Source of the DNA: Asterionellopsis glacialis
Taxonomy: Eukaryota; Bacillariophyta; Plagiogrammaphyceae; Rhaphoneidales; Asterionellopsidaceae
Length of the DNA stretch: 13,628 nt
NCBI GenBank assembly: GCA_014885115.2
Contig: WKLE02000507.1
Coordinates: forward strand, 1-13,628
Reading direction: 5' to 3'
The translations under genes and the position numbers were made by a program. Below the pieces are notes generated by a model. It saw only the letters and a list, made by a program, of their open reading frames with translations, did no database searches and was not told the DNA's origin. Of this stretch, positions 1-8,510 are shown piece by piece; the first letter of the stretch is position 1, and each line of letters begins with the position of its first letter.

Positions 1-1460
1 ATAATTAATTTGTATCCTTCATCTAATCCCTTGGAACGATCTACGACACTTTCACAAATCTTGGGAATATCGGTGGCTACATCTAAAAATTTACACAAGT
101 AAATTAATAAATTAAAATCACTCAACAAATCTAAAAAGGTCCATCCTTCCTTGCCTGACTTTTGTAATTGACGTTTCATTTCATCATGAGATTGATTACG
201 ATCATCTAAATCACGATTGGCCTTGGGGAAATGAGAGACAAAGATTTCTGACGTATGTTGAACAATCGGAACGACTGTCAAGAAAAAGTTATTTTCTACC
301 GTCTTACTTGCCTTTCCCTCTTGTATGGCTGTAAAGGTTTCATTGACATTGCAATATCCAGGTTTGTCACCCACCTCCAAGGCTTCTTCGGCAGCCATTT
401 CCATACATTGTTTACTTACTTGGAAGGCTTCGACGGAAGCATTCCCATCATCACCAACAGTGACCTTGACTGTCACAAAGGGTGTATCTTCTTCTAATCC
501 ACCTGCTGCCTCTAATTGAAATTCAGCAGCCATAATGACTTCTGCAGCTGACATGACAAAACCATCTTCTCTTGGTGGATGACCATAAATCCAACCCACC
601 TTGATCAAACCCAACATTTGTGCCAAGGAGTCCACTGTATCTTCCATGGGATCTTCATGAATGACAAATCCTTCTGCAGCAGTTGGATCTGCTTCTTGAG
701 GTGGTTCATAGATGGCTTCGACAATGACCTTTTGGGGAGATTGTTTCTCGTTTTTGTTCTTGTCATTGTCACTCTCCTTTGTAGTAGTAGTATCCTTGTC
801 ATCTTCTGCATTGACATGGCGTCCATATAGGAAACCAAATCGTTGTCGTGTAAAATTAAATCGTCGTAAATAGGTTTGAAAATCACCTACACTCGAGGTA
901 TCTAAACTTACACCCTTACAAAAGGCTTCTTCTTGACGTTTAATTTTAAATTCATATTGACTATCCAAGGCTACAAATTCATTTAGCGTCCATGCCATTT
1001 TCATATCTCGCAAGGGTAACATTCCCTTTCGAAATCCACGATCATCTTCAATTTTGGTTTCATTGGAATGGACTAATTTAATACTCCCATCAGGTCCAAT
1101 AATACGTTTCATATTATTGGATGTAGTAGATGGTGGTTTTTCTTGTCCTGTATTATTTGACGATGTTGCTGTACTATCTTCTGCAGCACCACCAGCAACA
1201 GCACTATTGATTTCCACACAAGTGGATGCATCCACACGACAATGAATCATACTTCCATGATGTAATCCCTGTTCTTGTAAGGTACCACCTTCATGTGTTA
1301 ATTCTTGTGTACATGCTGGATCTGTACATAAGGACTTGGTATATACAACATTAGGACGTGTTTGAGCAATTCCCTGTAATACATCTTGTAATGTAGCTGT
1401 AGAATCGTTTAATCCATCGACACGCCATACACCTACATTACTACGAATACGAATTAACAT
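1..1460 (-). CDS. NPL4: NPL4, Cdc48/p97 ubiquitin cofactor (3' end cut by window edge)
   Basis: NPL4 pairs with UFD1 to bring ubiquitylated proteins to the Cdc48/p97 unfoldase, notably in ER-associated degradation. Reading the minus strand from the ATG at 1460 gives one open frame of 486 codons that leaves the window without a stop. Residues 1-75 look like the N-terminal ubiquitin-like (UBX-like) fold (starts MLIRIRSNVGVWRV, ends GLHHGSMIHCRV). The NPL4 core follows, with FGFLYGRH near residue 208, AIYEPPQ, VGWIYGHPP near 288, FQVSKQCM, and a C-terminal SDFNLLIYLCKFLDV...EGYKLI. The last block aligns to the very end of plant NPL4 as I remember it, so only about 10 residues should be missing. 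The CxxC zinc-finger pairs of animal and fungal NPL4 are absent, as in plants. An Asp/Lys/Thr-rich insertion lies near residues 218-238. No intron is seen. The start has A at -3. The gene is divergent from the REP gene. Confidence 0.9.
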   Translation of the reverse strand, partial: MLIRIRSNVGVWRVDGLNDSTATLQDVLQGIAQTRPNVVYTKSLCTDPACTQELTHEGGTLQEQGLHHGSMIHCRVDASTCVEINSAVAGGAAEDSTATSSNNTGQEKPPSTTSNNMKRIIGPDGSIKLVHSNETKIEDDRGFRKGMLPLRDMKMAWTLNEFVALDSQYEFKIKRQEEAFCKGVSLDTSSVGDFQTYLRRFNFTRQRFGFLYGRHVNAEDDKDTTTTKESDNDKNKNEKQSPQKVIVEAIYEPPQEADPTAAEGFVIHEDPMEDTVDSLAQMLGLIKVGWIYGHPPREDGFVMSAAEVIMAAEFQLEAAGGLEEDTPFVTVKVTVGDDGNASVEAFQVSKQCMEMAAEEALEVGDKPGYCNVNETFTAIQEGKASKTVENNFFLTVVPIVQHTSEIFVSHFPKANRDLDDRNQSHDEMKRQLQKSGKEGWTFLDLLSDFNLLIYLCKFLDVATDIPKICESVVDRSKGLDEGYKLI

Positions 1461-1965
1461 TTTTAGATATATTTAATATATATGGTAAAGAGAGAGAGTC
1501 TGTTTTTTTTTTGGGAGTGAGGAGAAGGTTACTTTTGTTTTTGCCTTGTATGGATGATGTGATGGAGAGTTTGAATGTAAAAAAACACCCTCTCCTCACA
1601 CACACACACACACGTCTCTTTCTGGATTTCTTCTGTTGGAGACATCAAGAGTCGAACAACGATCGCAAGACGACACACCCACAAACGAGAAGAACGCTTG
1701 CGAATTCAAACGATGTTTGGCTTCTCATAAATTTATGACTCCAAAAAACTCGTAAGTATTCGTATAAATTAAACTCAAATACAGAGAACTGAAAAACATG
1801 AAAAAAAAAGCTCGTTTGATATTGAACAAACTTCAACCCCAATGATTTAGAGGAACATGTTTCTCCCTCCAACATGGACAGGCACGAGAATGCGCCACGC
1901 ATCCCCATTTTGCTCTACAGGCTTTTTCACACACAAACAACGACACGAGGTGAACAAAGAAACAA
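1461..1965. promoter_or_regulatory. Divergent promoter region between NPL4 and REP
   Basis: This 505-bp gap separates two head-to-head genes, so it must hold the 5' leaders and promoters of both. It contains a run of ten T at 1503-1512, a (CA)n tract at 1597-1613, and AT-rich stretches near 1475-1485 and 1730-1780. I see no clear TATA box at a convincing distance from either start. Short open frames on both strands here have no recognisable content and are treated as chance. The promoter role is inferred from gene orientation only. Confidence 0.5.
1597..1613. repeat. (CA)8 dinucleotide microsatellite
   Basis: An uninterrupted CA tract of eight units plus a final C lies in the divergent promoter. 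It is directly visible. It is likely length-polymorphic; any regulatory effect is unknown. Confidence 0.9.
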
Positions 1966-4683
1966 ATGACGACTACGGCGACGACAGCAGGAGAAACCAT
2001 GACGACTTGTGACAAGAATACCGTTGAACCTACTACGACAACAGAAGTGGCATCAGCAGAAGAAGAAAAAGAAACCAATGATGAACCTATCACAGACTCG
2101 GAAGGATTATTACCTCACTATGATGTAATTCTTTGTGGTACAGGATTAGTTCAATCTATATTGGCATCTGCCCTGTGTCGTGCAGGACAAACGGTATTAC
2201 ATTGTGATGGACAAGAATATTATGGTGAATTAGATGCTGTGACTACATTTTATGGATTTCAAGAAATGATACAACAATGGAATACCACGACAAATAACAA
2301 GAACTGTAACATGACAATGACTCACGATAGTCATGATGATACTACTAGTACTACTACCAATAGTACGATTCCATTAATCCCTTCCTCTTCGAATCGTGTT
2401 ATACTTCATTCTACGTATCAAGTCGAACTTCCAGAAGAACCCAAAATTCAAGTTGGGAGTCAAGTTCAAACAACATATGGAATTGGTACGGTCGTATCAT
2501 TACCAAATATCGAAAAGGGTACATCCATGGCAGTACGACTCCTTGAAAAAGAGAATCCTACTACTCTAAACCATAATGATGATGATGAAGCACCAAACCC
2601 TGATACCAAAAAAGAGAAACAAAAAGATCATGATGAAACTATTATTGTAGATTCTAATAATAATCATGATGAAACACATCTACCTCCAATTGTCTATATT
2701 GGATCCAACAAGAATAACAAAAATGATGATAATGTTTCTCTACTACTAGTGAATCAAGAACCATCATCCATCAAGGCTATTCGTGACATCTTTCATTCCA
2801 ATCAATTACGAAATTTTGCCTTGGATGTTACACCTGGTTTACTTTATGCATCTGGTAAGGCTGTCAAGGGATTACTTACAAGTAATGTAGCAGAATATTT
2901 AGAATTTAAAAGTATGGAAGGATTAACATGGCTTTCCAAAAAAAATGAAACTAAGAACAACAATGACGACTGCTGCTCTTGGCAACTTTCAAGAGTCCCC
3001 TGTAGTAAAGGAGATGTCTTTGGTACCAAACTTTTACCACCCATGGATAAACGTCGATTAATGAAATTTTTACAATTAACATTAGATTATGCTACAAGTT
3101 TACAAACCAAAGCAGAACTAGCAGCCTATGCTGCAGCAGATGCCAACAAGGCTACGACGACGACGACAACAACAACAATAGACGAAGAAAACGACAAGGA
3201 AGAAACCAAAATGTCAGAGGGTACACCAAAGGAAGAATCGGGTACTACAGATACTACCACTGACACTACTACACCAGTCCCATCATGTGTATCTACAGAA
3301 GAAGATTTAAAATCCTTAAATGAACGAATGTTACAACAGGGTCGATCCTTGGCACGTCCACAAAATAAGGCTGTTGCTACAGATGACTTGCAAGTTTTGG
3401 AAGAATGTATTGAATCGGAAAGTATGGATTTTGAAACATTTTTAAGTCAAAAACAACGATTATCACCCACGGTAATCAAATTAGTACGACATGCACTTGC
3501 CCTGGAAACATCACATACCTCTACATCTACCTTGCAGGGTATGACACAATTATGTCATCACGTACAAGCCTTGGGACGGTACGGTACAACCGCATTCTTA
3601 TTTCCCCTGTATGGGAGTGGTGAACTAAGTCAATCCTTTTGTCGATCAGCTGCTGTACATGGTGGTACATACTTATTACGACGATCGGCAAAACAAATTG
3701 TCTTGAAGAATGATAATGATGATGGTACTGCTCCTAGTGTTCATGGTATTGTATTAGGTGGTGAAGTACGAGGATTGGAAGATAAAAAAAATCAAGATCA
3801 ACCTCCTAGTGTGTTGGACAAGACCATCATGTCGAAACACGTCGTAGTGGCCAGTGAAGCTATAATTCGTACTAGTAGTACTGCTACAGAAAAACAACAA
3901 CACCAACAAGAACAACGGATTTTAAGAAGAGTTAGTATTTTAAGAGGTAAATTGATAAAGGATGATAAGGATCCTGATCAACGACATGTTATTTTGATCC
4001 CACCCAAGACTGTCGGTAACAATTCATATGCCATCCATGGTATTACAGTTGACCATAGTGTCAATGTAGCTCCACGAGTATCCGAATATGGTGGATGTAC
4101 AGTCCTTCATTTGACTACTACTGTAGATGTTCCTCCAACGAATGAAACTGACAATGAGAATAACGTAACAGTAGATGACAGTATAATGGACAAGGCCATA
4201 ATGGCCTTGATAGAAGCATCAACATCATCAGGAGACAGTGATGATGCTGTAGAAGAGATCTTTCAGGCAACCTTTAGTTATCCAATTACCACATCAACAA
4301 CAGAAAGTGAAAACAACAACTTGACTGAGGGATTGCATGTTTGTCACCACGGTGAACAAAATCTTGCTGTCGATGCTGCATTTGAACAAGCCAAGAGTAT
4401 TTTTGAAACGATTTGTCCCAATGTAGAATTTTTAGAATTATCTGAAAAGATGGATACTGAAATCAAGGAACGATTTGGTGATGTTGTAGAAGAAGACGAA
4501 GAACAGATGGTATTGGAAAGTGCAATGAATATGCTAGGTGTGTCTTCAAAAGAAGAAGAGGAGGAAGAAGAAGAGACAAAAGTTGAAGTTACTAGTGATG
4601 AGGAATTATCATCAACGGAACAGAAAAAGACAGGGATGGACCAAGTCGACACTGAGGACTCTAACGAAAAGGTACAAACGTAA
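1966..4683 (+). CDS. CHM: Rab escort protein (Rab geranylgeranyltransferase component A)
   Basis: REP binds newly made Rab GTPases and presents them to Rab geranylgeranyltransferase, then delivers the prenylated Rab to membranes. The 905-aa frame has the GDI/REP dinucleotide-fold signature YDVILCGTGLVQS (52-64), LHCDGQEYYGE ending near 88, FALDVTPGLLY (about 284-294), SNVAEYLEFK, VPCSKGDVF (344-352) and LGRYGTTAFLFPLYGSGEL from 536. These blocks match REP better than Rab GDI: the VPCSxxDVF block, the LGRYGxTxFLFPLYGxGEL block and the late ICPNVEFLE element are REP-like, and the protein is about twice GDI length. Animal REPs also carry an insertion after the YYG block. Here it includes a short SH3-like stretch (160-200) followed by Asp/Asn/Lys-rich filler. 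A Thr8 run lies at 397-404, and the C-terminus is strongly acidic with a Glu run near 865. The ATG at 1966 is the first in frame. No intron is needed. Confidence 0.93.
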   Translation: MTTTATTAGETMTTCDKNTVEPTTTTEVASAEEEKETNDEPITDSEGLLPHYDVILCGTGLVQSILASALCRAGQTVLHCDGQEYYGELDAVTTFYGFQEMIQQWNTTTNNKNCNMTMTHDSHDDTTSTTTNSTIPLIPSSSNRVILHSTYQVELPEEPKIQVGSQVQTTYGIGTVVSLPNIEKGTSMAVRLLEKENPTTLNHNDDDEAPNPDTKKEKQKDHDETIIVDSNNNHDETHLPPIVYIGSNKNNKNDDNVSLLLVNQEPSSIKAIRDIFHSNQLRNFALDVTPGLLYASGKAVKGLLTSNVAEYLEFKSMEGLTWLSKKNETKNNNDDCCSWQLSRVPCSKGDVFGTKLLPPMDKRRLMKFLQLTLDYATSLQTKAELAAYAAADANKATTTTTTTTIDEENDKEETKMSEGTPKEESGTTDTTTDTTTPVPSCVSTEEDLKSLNERMLQQGRSLARPQNKAVATDDLQVLEECIESESMDFETFLSQKQRLSPTVIKLVRHALALETSHTSTSTLQGMTQLCHHVQALGRYGTTAFLFPLYGSGELSQSFCRSAAVHGGTYLLRRSAKQIVLKNDNDDGTAPSVHGIVLGGEVRGLEDKKNQDQPPSVLDKTIMSKHVVVASEAIIRTSSTATEKQQHQQEQRILRRVSILRGKLIKDDKDPDQRHVILIPPKTVGNNSYAIHGITVDHSVNVAPRVSEYGGCTVLHLTTTVDVPPTNETDNENNVTVDDSIMDKAIMALIEASTSSGDSDDAVEEIFQATFSYPITTSTTESENNNLTEGLHVCHHGEQNLAVDAAFEQAKSIFETICPNVEFLELSEKMDTEIKERFGDVVEEDEEQMVLESAMNMLGVSSKEEEEEEEETKVEVTSDEELSSTEQKKTGMDQVDTEDSNEKVQT
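3154..3177 (+). repeat. In-frame ACG/ACA trinucleotide repeat in REP
   Basis: Four ACG units followed by four ACA units encode eight threonines (residues 397-404) inside a low-complexity, acidic insertion between conserved REP blocks. The repeat is directly visible and a likely site of length variation. Confidence 0.9.
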
Positions 4684-6124
4684 CTAAATTCAAAAATAAC
4701 AAAATAGGATTATACAAGTATTATACCATGTGTTTAGAAAGTCTGTAGTGATTAGCTTTTTCGCATACCCTAATGGTGAAAGGACACGACATTTAACGAA
4801 AACAAACATTTTTGCTGTATCGGTGATGACATCAATCTAAAATGATATTTTAATACAGTGTAGAAAACTTGATAAAAAAGTTAACGAGTTTAATTTGAAT
4901 GAGTGCAAAAAAAAAACTGCACAGCGCTTATAATTGAAATTAATAGGACAATGATAATAATATTATGAGGAGACCGTTTTACAATCAGCTGCGCCATCCT
5001 CCAAAAAATATTCAATTTTCACAAGTAAATAGGATTTTTGACTTCTTTCGAATGCACTACTGCAGAACGATAGTCATACGGTACTTTTTGTTCCATCATA
5101 GATATATTTAGAAAACTGTAGATTTTAAAAGCCAAGACGATTAATTGGCCCCACGACTACTACTTTAAATGATTGCCTTTCAGGATATATAAATCGTAAT
5201 AAAGAGCATTTTAGTGTTTTCTGTGACGTACCCATAATTGCAAAACTACTTATACCGATAGAGCCGACATCCAGGGCGGCTCAGCAATTTTGTTCGTATT
5301 ATTATGGTTGATGTACTTACGGGCTCAGCGCCAGACGCTATAATGACTACTCCTATAATGTTGTCCCACCCAGTGACATTATCCGCTAATTAATTGGCTG
5401 TCCAATTCGCTTTCAATTTTATCCGTGTATGCATTGTTTACTTAAGGACAACCAGGTATCCGGTTTATTTTTTTCAATTAGTTTATGCAGTCATTTACTG
5501 AAGGAGAGACAACTTGGCATAAAACCAATGTACAGGTACGCCTGCCGCTGGTAAAAGATTGACTATTGACTGACTCTACCAGGTATTGATGAAGACACTC
5601 TACTGCCCCTTTTCTTCATAGGTTTTTTCCCCGTGACAAAAAAGAACTGCATGCAATATTATTTTTTAAGTGGTCTCCGGCAGACAAGTTCAACACTGCT
5701 TAGCTATAAGTAAAATATGAAATTTTCACATAAGGAATTTGCAATGTCATAAGAGTCGTACGTTGAAGTATTTGTATAAAACTTTTGAAACAGTTTCCTT
5801 CTGAATCGAACTATCGTCGGACAACCGTAATAGAACATCACAAATCACACGGAAATACATTTACAAAGTACGTTTGTCTGGTACTTCTGGGAACTATAGC
5901 TCGAAAAGGTGAACGAAAGTGTACACCCTACACTCCTGGGGATAACTACAACTTCAATTTCAATATTTTGTCCTCTGATCTACCGTTTGTACTAACTTCA
6001 AATAAATATCACGTTGATAAAATCAGTTGCTGCATTATTTATTGCACACAAGAAAAACATTAATTAACGATTAACCAAGGATTGCAAACTCCATATCAAT
6101 ATTTTATTGAATGAAATTGGTATT

Positions 6125-6380
6125 CAGGTACTGTACGACCTATTAGTATTATAATATTATTATGAACAGTTACATTATAGTAGGAGAAGTGCTACCCGAT
6201 ATTTAGTACAGTTACAGGCAGAGTAAATCCTTTCGAATCTACCGTACAGGTACCTGGTACCAGGTACGAGAACTCGCAGTACTGTGTTTACATTATCACG
6301 TGGAATAAGTCCTTGGGACTGGTATATACAGGAACTGTACCAGGTACGATCAGAGTACTGTACTATAAGGTACCAGGTAC
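6125..6380. repeat. Clustered GTAC / GTACCAGGTAC palindromic motifs
   Basis: The tetramer GTAC occurs 14 times in about 255 bp, where about one would be expected by chance (starts 6128, 6133, 6206, 6244, 6250, 6257, 6264, 6279, 6337, 6344, 6355, 6360, 6370 and 6377). The 11-mer GTACCAGGTAC occurs exactly three times (6257-6267, 6337-6347, 6370-6380). The first two copies are each followed by a related AGTACTGT element (6278-6285 and 6354-6361), so the block looks like a degenerate duplication of a unit about 80 bp long. It ends about 200 bp upstream of the CW-finger start. A regulatory role or a mobile-element remnant are both possible. Confidence 0.7.
6250..6267. repeat. Perfect 18-bp palindrome
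   Basis: GTACCTGGTACCAGGTAC equals its own reverse complement over all 18 bases, and it sits inside the GTAC cluster. This is the dyad symmetry expected of a dimeric DNA-binding protein site, but no binder can be named from sequence. Confidence 0.85.
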
Positions 6381-6581
6381 TCTCAAGATTCTCTCCTTTG
6401 AATAGGATACCTTCCCTTTTTTTCCATTGAGACGGACGATAATAGTCGCGAATGGTCTTGTTTGCGATCAGTTTTGAGAAGAGTGACGAGGCCACAGTTA
6501 AAAAAAACAAGACATACACAGCATCGAAGATACTTGTGATCCCGACCTTCTTTGGAAAACGGGAACCTCATCTTAATCGTG

Positions 6582-8510
6582 ATGGAGTTAGCGTCAGTCC
6601 AAAAGCAAGGCAAAATTGAGACAAAACTACTCGTCGACCAAATCAAAAATAGAGAGGGTGATACCGCCGACATCGATATTGAGGAAGTAAGTACCAAAGA
6701 GGATTATAACGACGGTATGGTTAGTCCTGTCGAGAAAGAAAGTGGGAAATCTGCTGTTGAAAAAGTGGATAAAGACCGAATTCAATCTGGTGGTCCTCAA
6801 GAATGGCAGATTTCACCCTTATCAGACCCTCTGTTCAAAGATCTATCCGACGACCAAGACACTCCAGTGAAAAGACACTCTTGGACTCCCGCACTGGATG
6901 ATTTTACACTGAATTCTGCAGAAAACAGCATCCATGATGAATGGTACGACGTATCATCGCCAGACACACAATGTAGAGATGCACATCTCGTTACAGTAAC
7001 TTCAGATGACTGCAATAGTACTTTTTCTTCTAACGCTGCAAATCACACTGCTAAGGAATCGCTTTTGATGCCAAATGATGATACCAAAGCGAGAACAAGT
7101 GTAAGCATGGATGCAGTGATTCAATCTAGAATGGAGCAAGTCATTCAGCTACAATCGCCGCAAGCGAATGAGATTGGTTGGGTGCCTTGGCCTGCCAAAG
7201 GGCAGCCAAAGTCACTCGACAGTTACCATGGGAAAGTATACTTTCCAGTGCTGGTATTATCGCCATTGACCTTTGAGCCACATCACGAAGTCAGATCAGC
7301 GTGGAGCGATGTGTTTTACCAGTCAGTTTTGGAGGAGCAAAAGGACACTGTCGACAAAATTATCGTGTACTTTTACAAGAGTGACGACTCAAACTCTGCC
7401 TTTTCCCTCGTCAACTTGGCCAACTTTATTCCGTACGAGGATGGAGTCAGGAAAGGTCTTGATAGACCTATGCGTCTATATACTAAAGTCGACGAAGGCC
7501 TTCCACTAACACGCCCCGAGAAAGAATTTTTGAAAGGACTGGACCGGATCGTCGAAGATTCAACAAAACCGGGTGATTTAAGGGGAGGACCGATGTTTTT
7601 CAATAACTTGAAAACAAGAGTTTGCGACAGAGAATGGGTGCAATGCGATGCTTGTGAAAAATGGCATATCTTACCCTCTCATGTGAATTTCGCAGATTTG
7701 CCTGGTATCTGGAACTGCACCATGAACACATGGGATGACAAGAATACGTGCACAATTGCCCTTAAAACGGAAGGGGGGAACAAGGTAAGACAAAGAAGTA
7801 TGAAAACGGAGCCGGAAACTGCAAAGCAAGATGATGCTTCTACAGATGAAATGGAATCCGTTGGACGCGATCGTGCTCATCAAAGCCATGGTCGTGGTAA
7901 ATCGCGATCTTCCCAGCTGAAGAGGAGTAGCAAGGAAGCGTTCCACCAAGCAGAAAACACTAGCAAAAAGAAGAAACGGATTGCACCAGATCGAGAAAAA
8001 CAGAACAAAGCCGCAAATATGGCATGCGACAATTCTTCCGAGCCAAACACGGCAAAAGGCGAGTTGTCTAAACATGTGTCGAGAGGATTGAAACGAACTG
8101 TTTCCCAAGGCGACGGAGAAGTAGCATCAGTAGATCGTATGGTTGTCACATCGGTCAACAGATCGTTATTTAATGAGTTCATTTGGAAGATTTTAGAGAA
8201 AGACGGGTGGACTTTTGAACCTGGAAGTCAGCCCGGTGATTCTTTCTTCCTTCCACCAGGAGTCAGTCGTGACAGACGGCGTTTCAGAAAGAAGGTGCAT
8301 TATTTCGATAGTATGACACAAGTTTTGGATACCCTTTCTAAAGATGAACGCTGGAAAAGCAAGCCCAAAATAATCGAAGCTAGAAAGCTCTACTTCGAAT
8401 GCAAAAATTTGCTATCAGATTTGAAATCCAACCAAAAACTACCAAAGGGCAAGTTAAAGAAGAAATGGCTTCTCAAACAGCTGGAGGCACAGAAAAATCA
8501 CTGCACTTGA
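6582..8510 (+). CDS. CW-type zinc-finger nuclear protein, possible PWWP-like module
   Basis: CW fingers bind histone H3 N-terminal tails, usually through methylated Lys4, so a chromatin-reader role is likely. The 642-aa frame begins at the first ATG (6582); the frame is open from 6540 but has only a TTG before that. Residues 1-190 are acidic and look disordered. Residues about 197-300 (GWVPWPAKG, VYFPVLVLSP, IIVYFYKS, LANFIPYED) resemble a divergent PWWP fold. The CW finger at 351-391 is clear: WVQCDACEKWHILP, LPGIWNCTMN, with zinc ligands C355, C358, C379 and C390 and aromatic-cage candidates W352 and W361. Then come a basic, Ser-rich linker with an NLS-like KKKKR (462-466) and a C-terminal module (about 530-600: DGWTFEPGS, FFLPPGV, YFDSMTQV) that I cannot name. 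A consensus donor GTAAGT at 6686 is in frame, so an alternative intron near the 5' end cannot be excluded. Confidence 0.85.
   Translation: MELASVQKQGKIETKLLVDQIKNREGDTADIDIEEVSTKEDYNDGMVSPVEKESGKSAVEKVDKDRIQSGGPQEWQISPLSDPLFKDLSDDQDTPVKRHSWTPALDDFTLNSAENSIHDEWYDVSSPDTQCRDAHLVTVTSDDCNSTFSSNAANHTAKESLLMPNDDTKARTSVSMDAVIQSRMEQVIQLQSPQANEIGWVPWPAKGQPKSLDSYHGKVYFPVLVLSPLTFEPHHEVRSAWSDVFYQSVLEEQKDTVDKIIVYFYKSDDSNSAFSLVNLANFIPYEDGVRKGLDRPMRLYTKVDEGLPLTRPEKEFLKGLDRIVEDSTKPGDLRGGPMFFNNLKTRVCDREWVQCDACEKWHILPSHVNFADLPGIWNCTMNTWDDKNTCTIALKTEGGNKVRQRSMKTEPETAKQDDASTDEMESVGRDRAHQSHGRGKSRSSQLKRSSKEAFHQAENTSKKKKRIAPDREKQNKAANMACDNSSEPNTAKGELSKHVSRGLKRTVSQGDGEVASVDRMVVTSVNRSLFNEFIWKILEKDGWTFEPGSQPGDSFFLPPGVSRDRRRFRKKVHYFDSMTQVLDTLSKDERWKSKPKIIEARKLYFECKNLLSDLKSNQKLPKGKLKKKWLLKQLEAQKNHCT

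Larger units (their letters stand above)
4684..6581. other. Gene-free intergenic region upstream of the CW-finger gene
   Basis: This stretch of about 1.9 kb is AT-rich and broken by stops in all frames. It must hold the 3' end of the REP transcript and the promoter and leader of the CW-finger gene. No tRNA, rRNA or recognisable transposon coding sequence is visible. Notable items are a GC-rich hairpin (GAGCCG at 5261-5266 pairing with CGGCTC at 5277-5282) and eight CAGGTA motifs in one orientation between 5453 and 6379, which merge into a dense GTAC cluster at 6125-6380. The longest open frame here (5785-6063) contains no ATG. Confidence 0.6.

Noticed and set aside
1511..1908. Small open frames on both strands in the divergent promoter
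   Set aside because: They are low-complexity, overlap each other, lack recognisable content and lie where promoters and leaders must be.
4344..4652. 102-codon Ser-rich minus-strand frame opposite the REP C-terminus
   Set aside because: It is the antisense of Glu-rich GAA/GAG codons read as Ser, a typical shadow.
5261..5282. GC-rich hairpin as a terminator or structured RNA
   Set aside because: It has only a 6-bp stem with a 10-base loop and no further context, so it is noted within the intergenic description only.
5790..5830. tRNA on the minus strand suggested by a GTTCGATTC-like T-loop (5803-5811)
   Set aside because: The flanking bases do not form a T stem, and no acceptor stem or anticodon arm can be drawn.
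5785..6063. 92-codon open frame on the plus strand in the long intergenic region
   Set aside because: It opens with TTG and has no ATG anywhere inside, its composition is that of AT-rich non-coding DNA, and no family is recognisable.
6175..6519. 114-codon minus-strand frame over the GTAC cluster
   Set aside because: The sequence is repetitive (Tyr/Arg/Gly from GTAC repeats), with no domain, and it overlaps what must be the CW-finger promoter.
6552..6581. Extension of the CW-finger protein to an upstream TTG
   Set aside because: Eukaryotic translation should use the first ATG at 6582. The extra ten residues show no conserved content.
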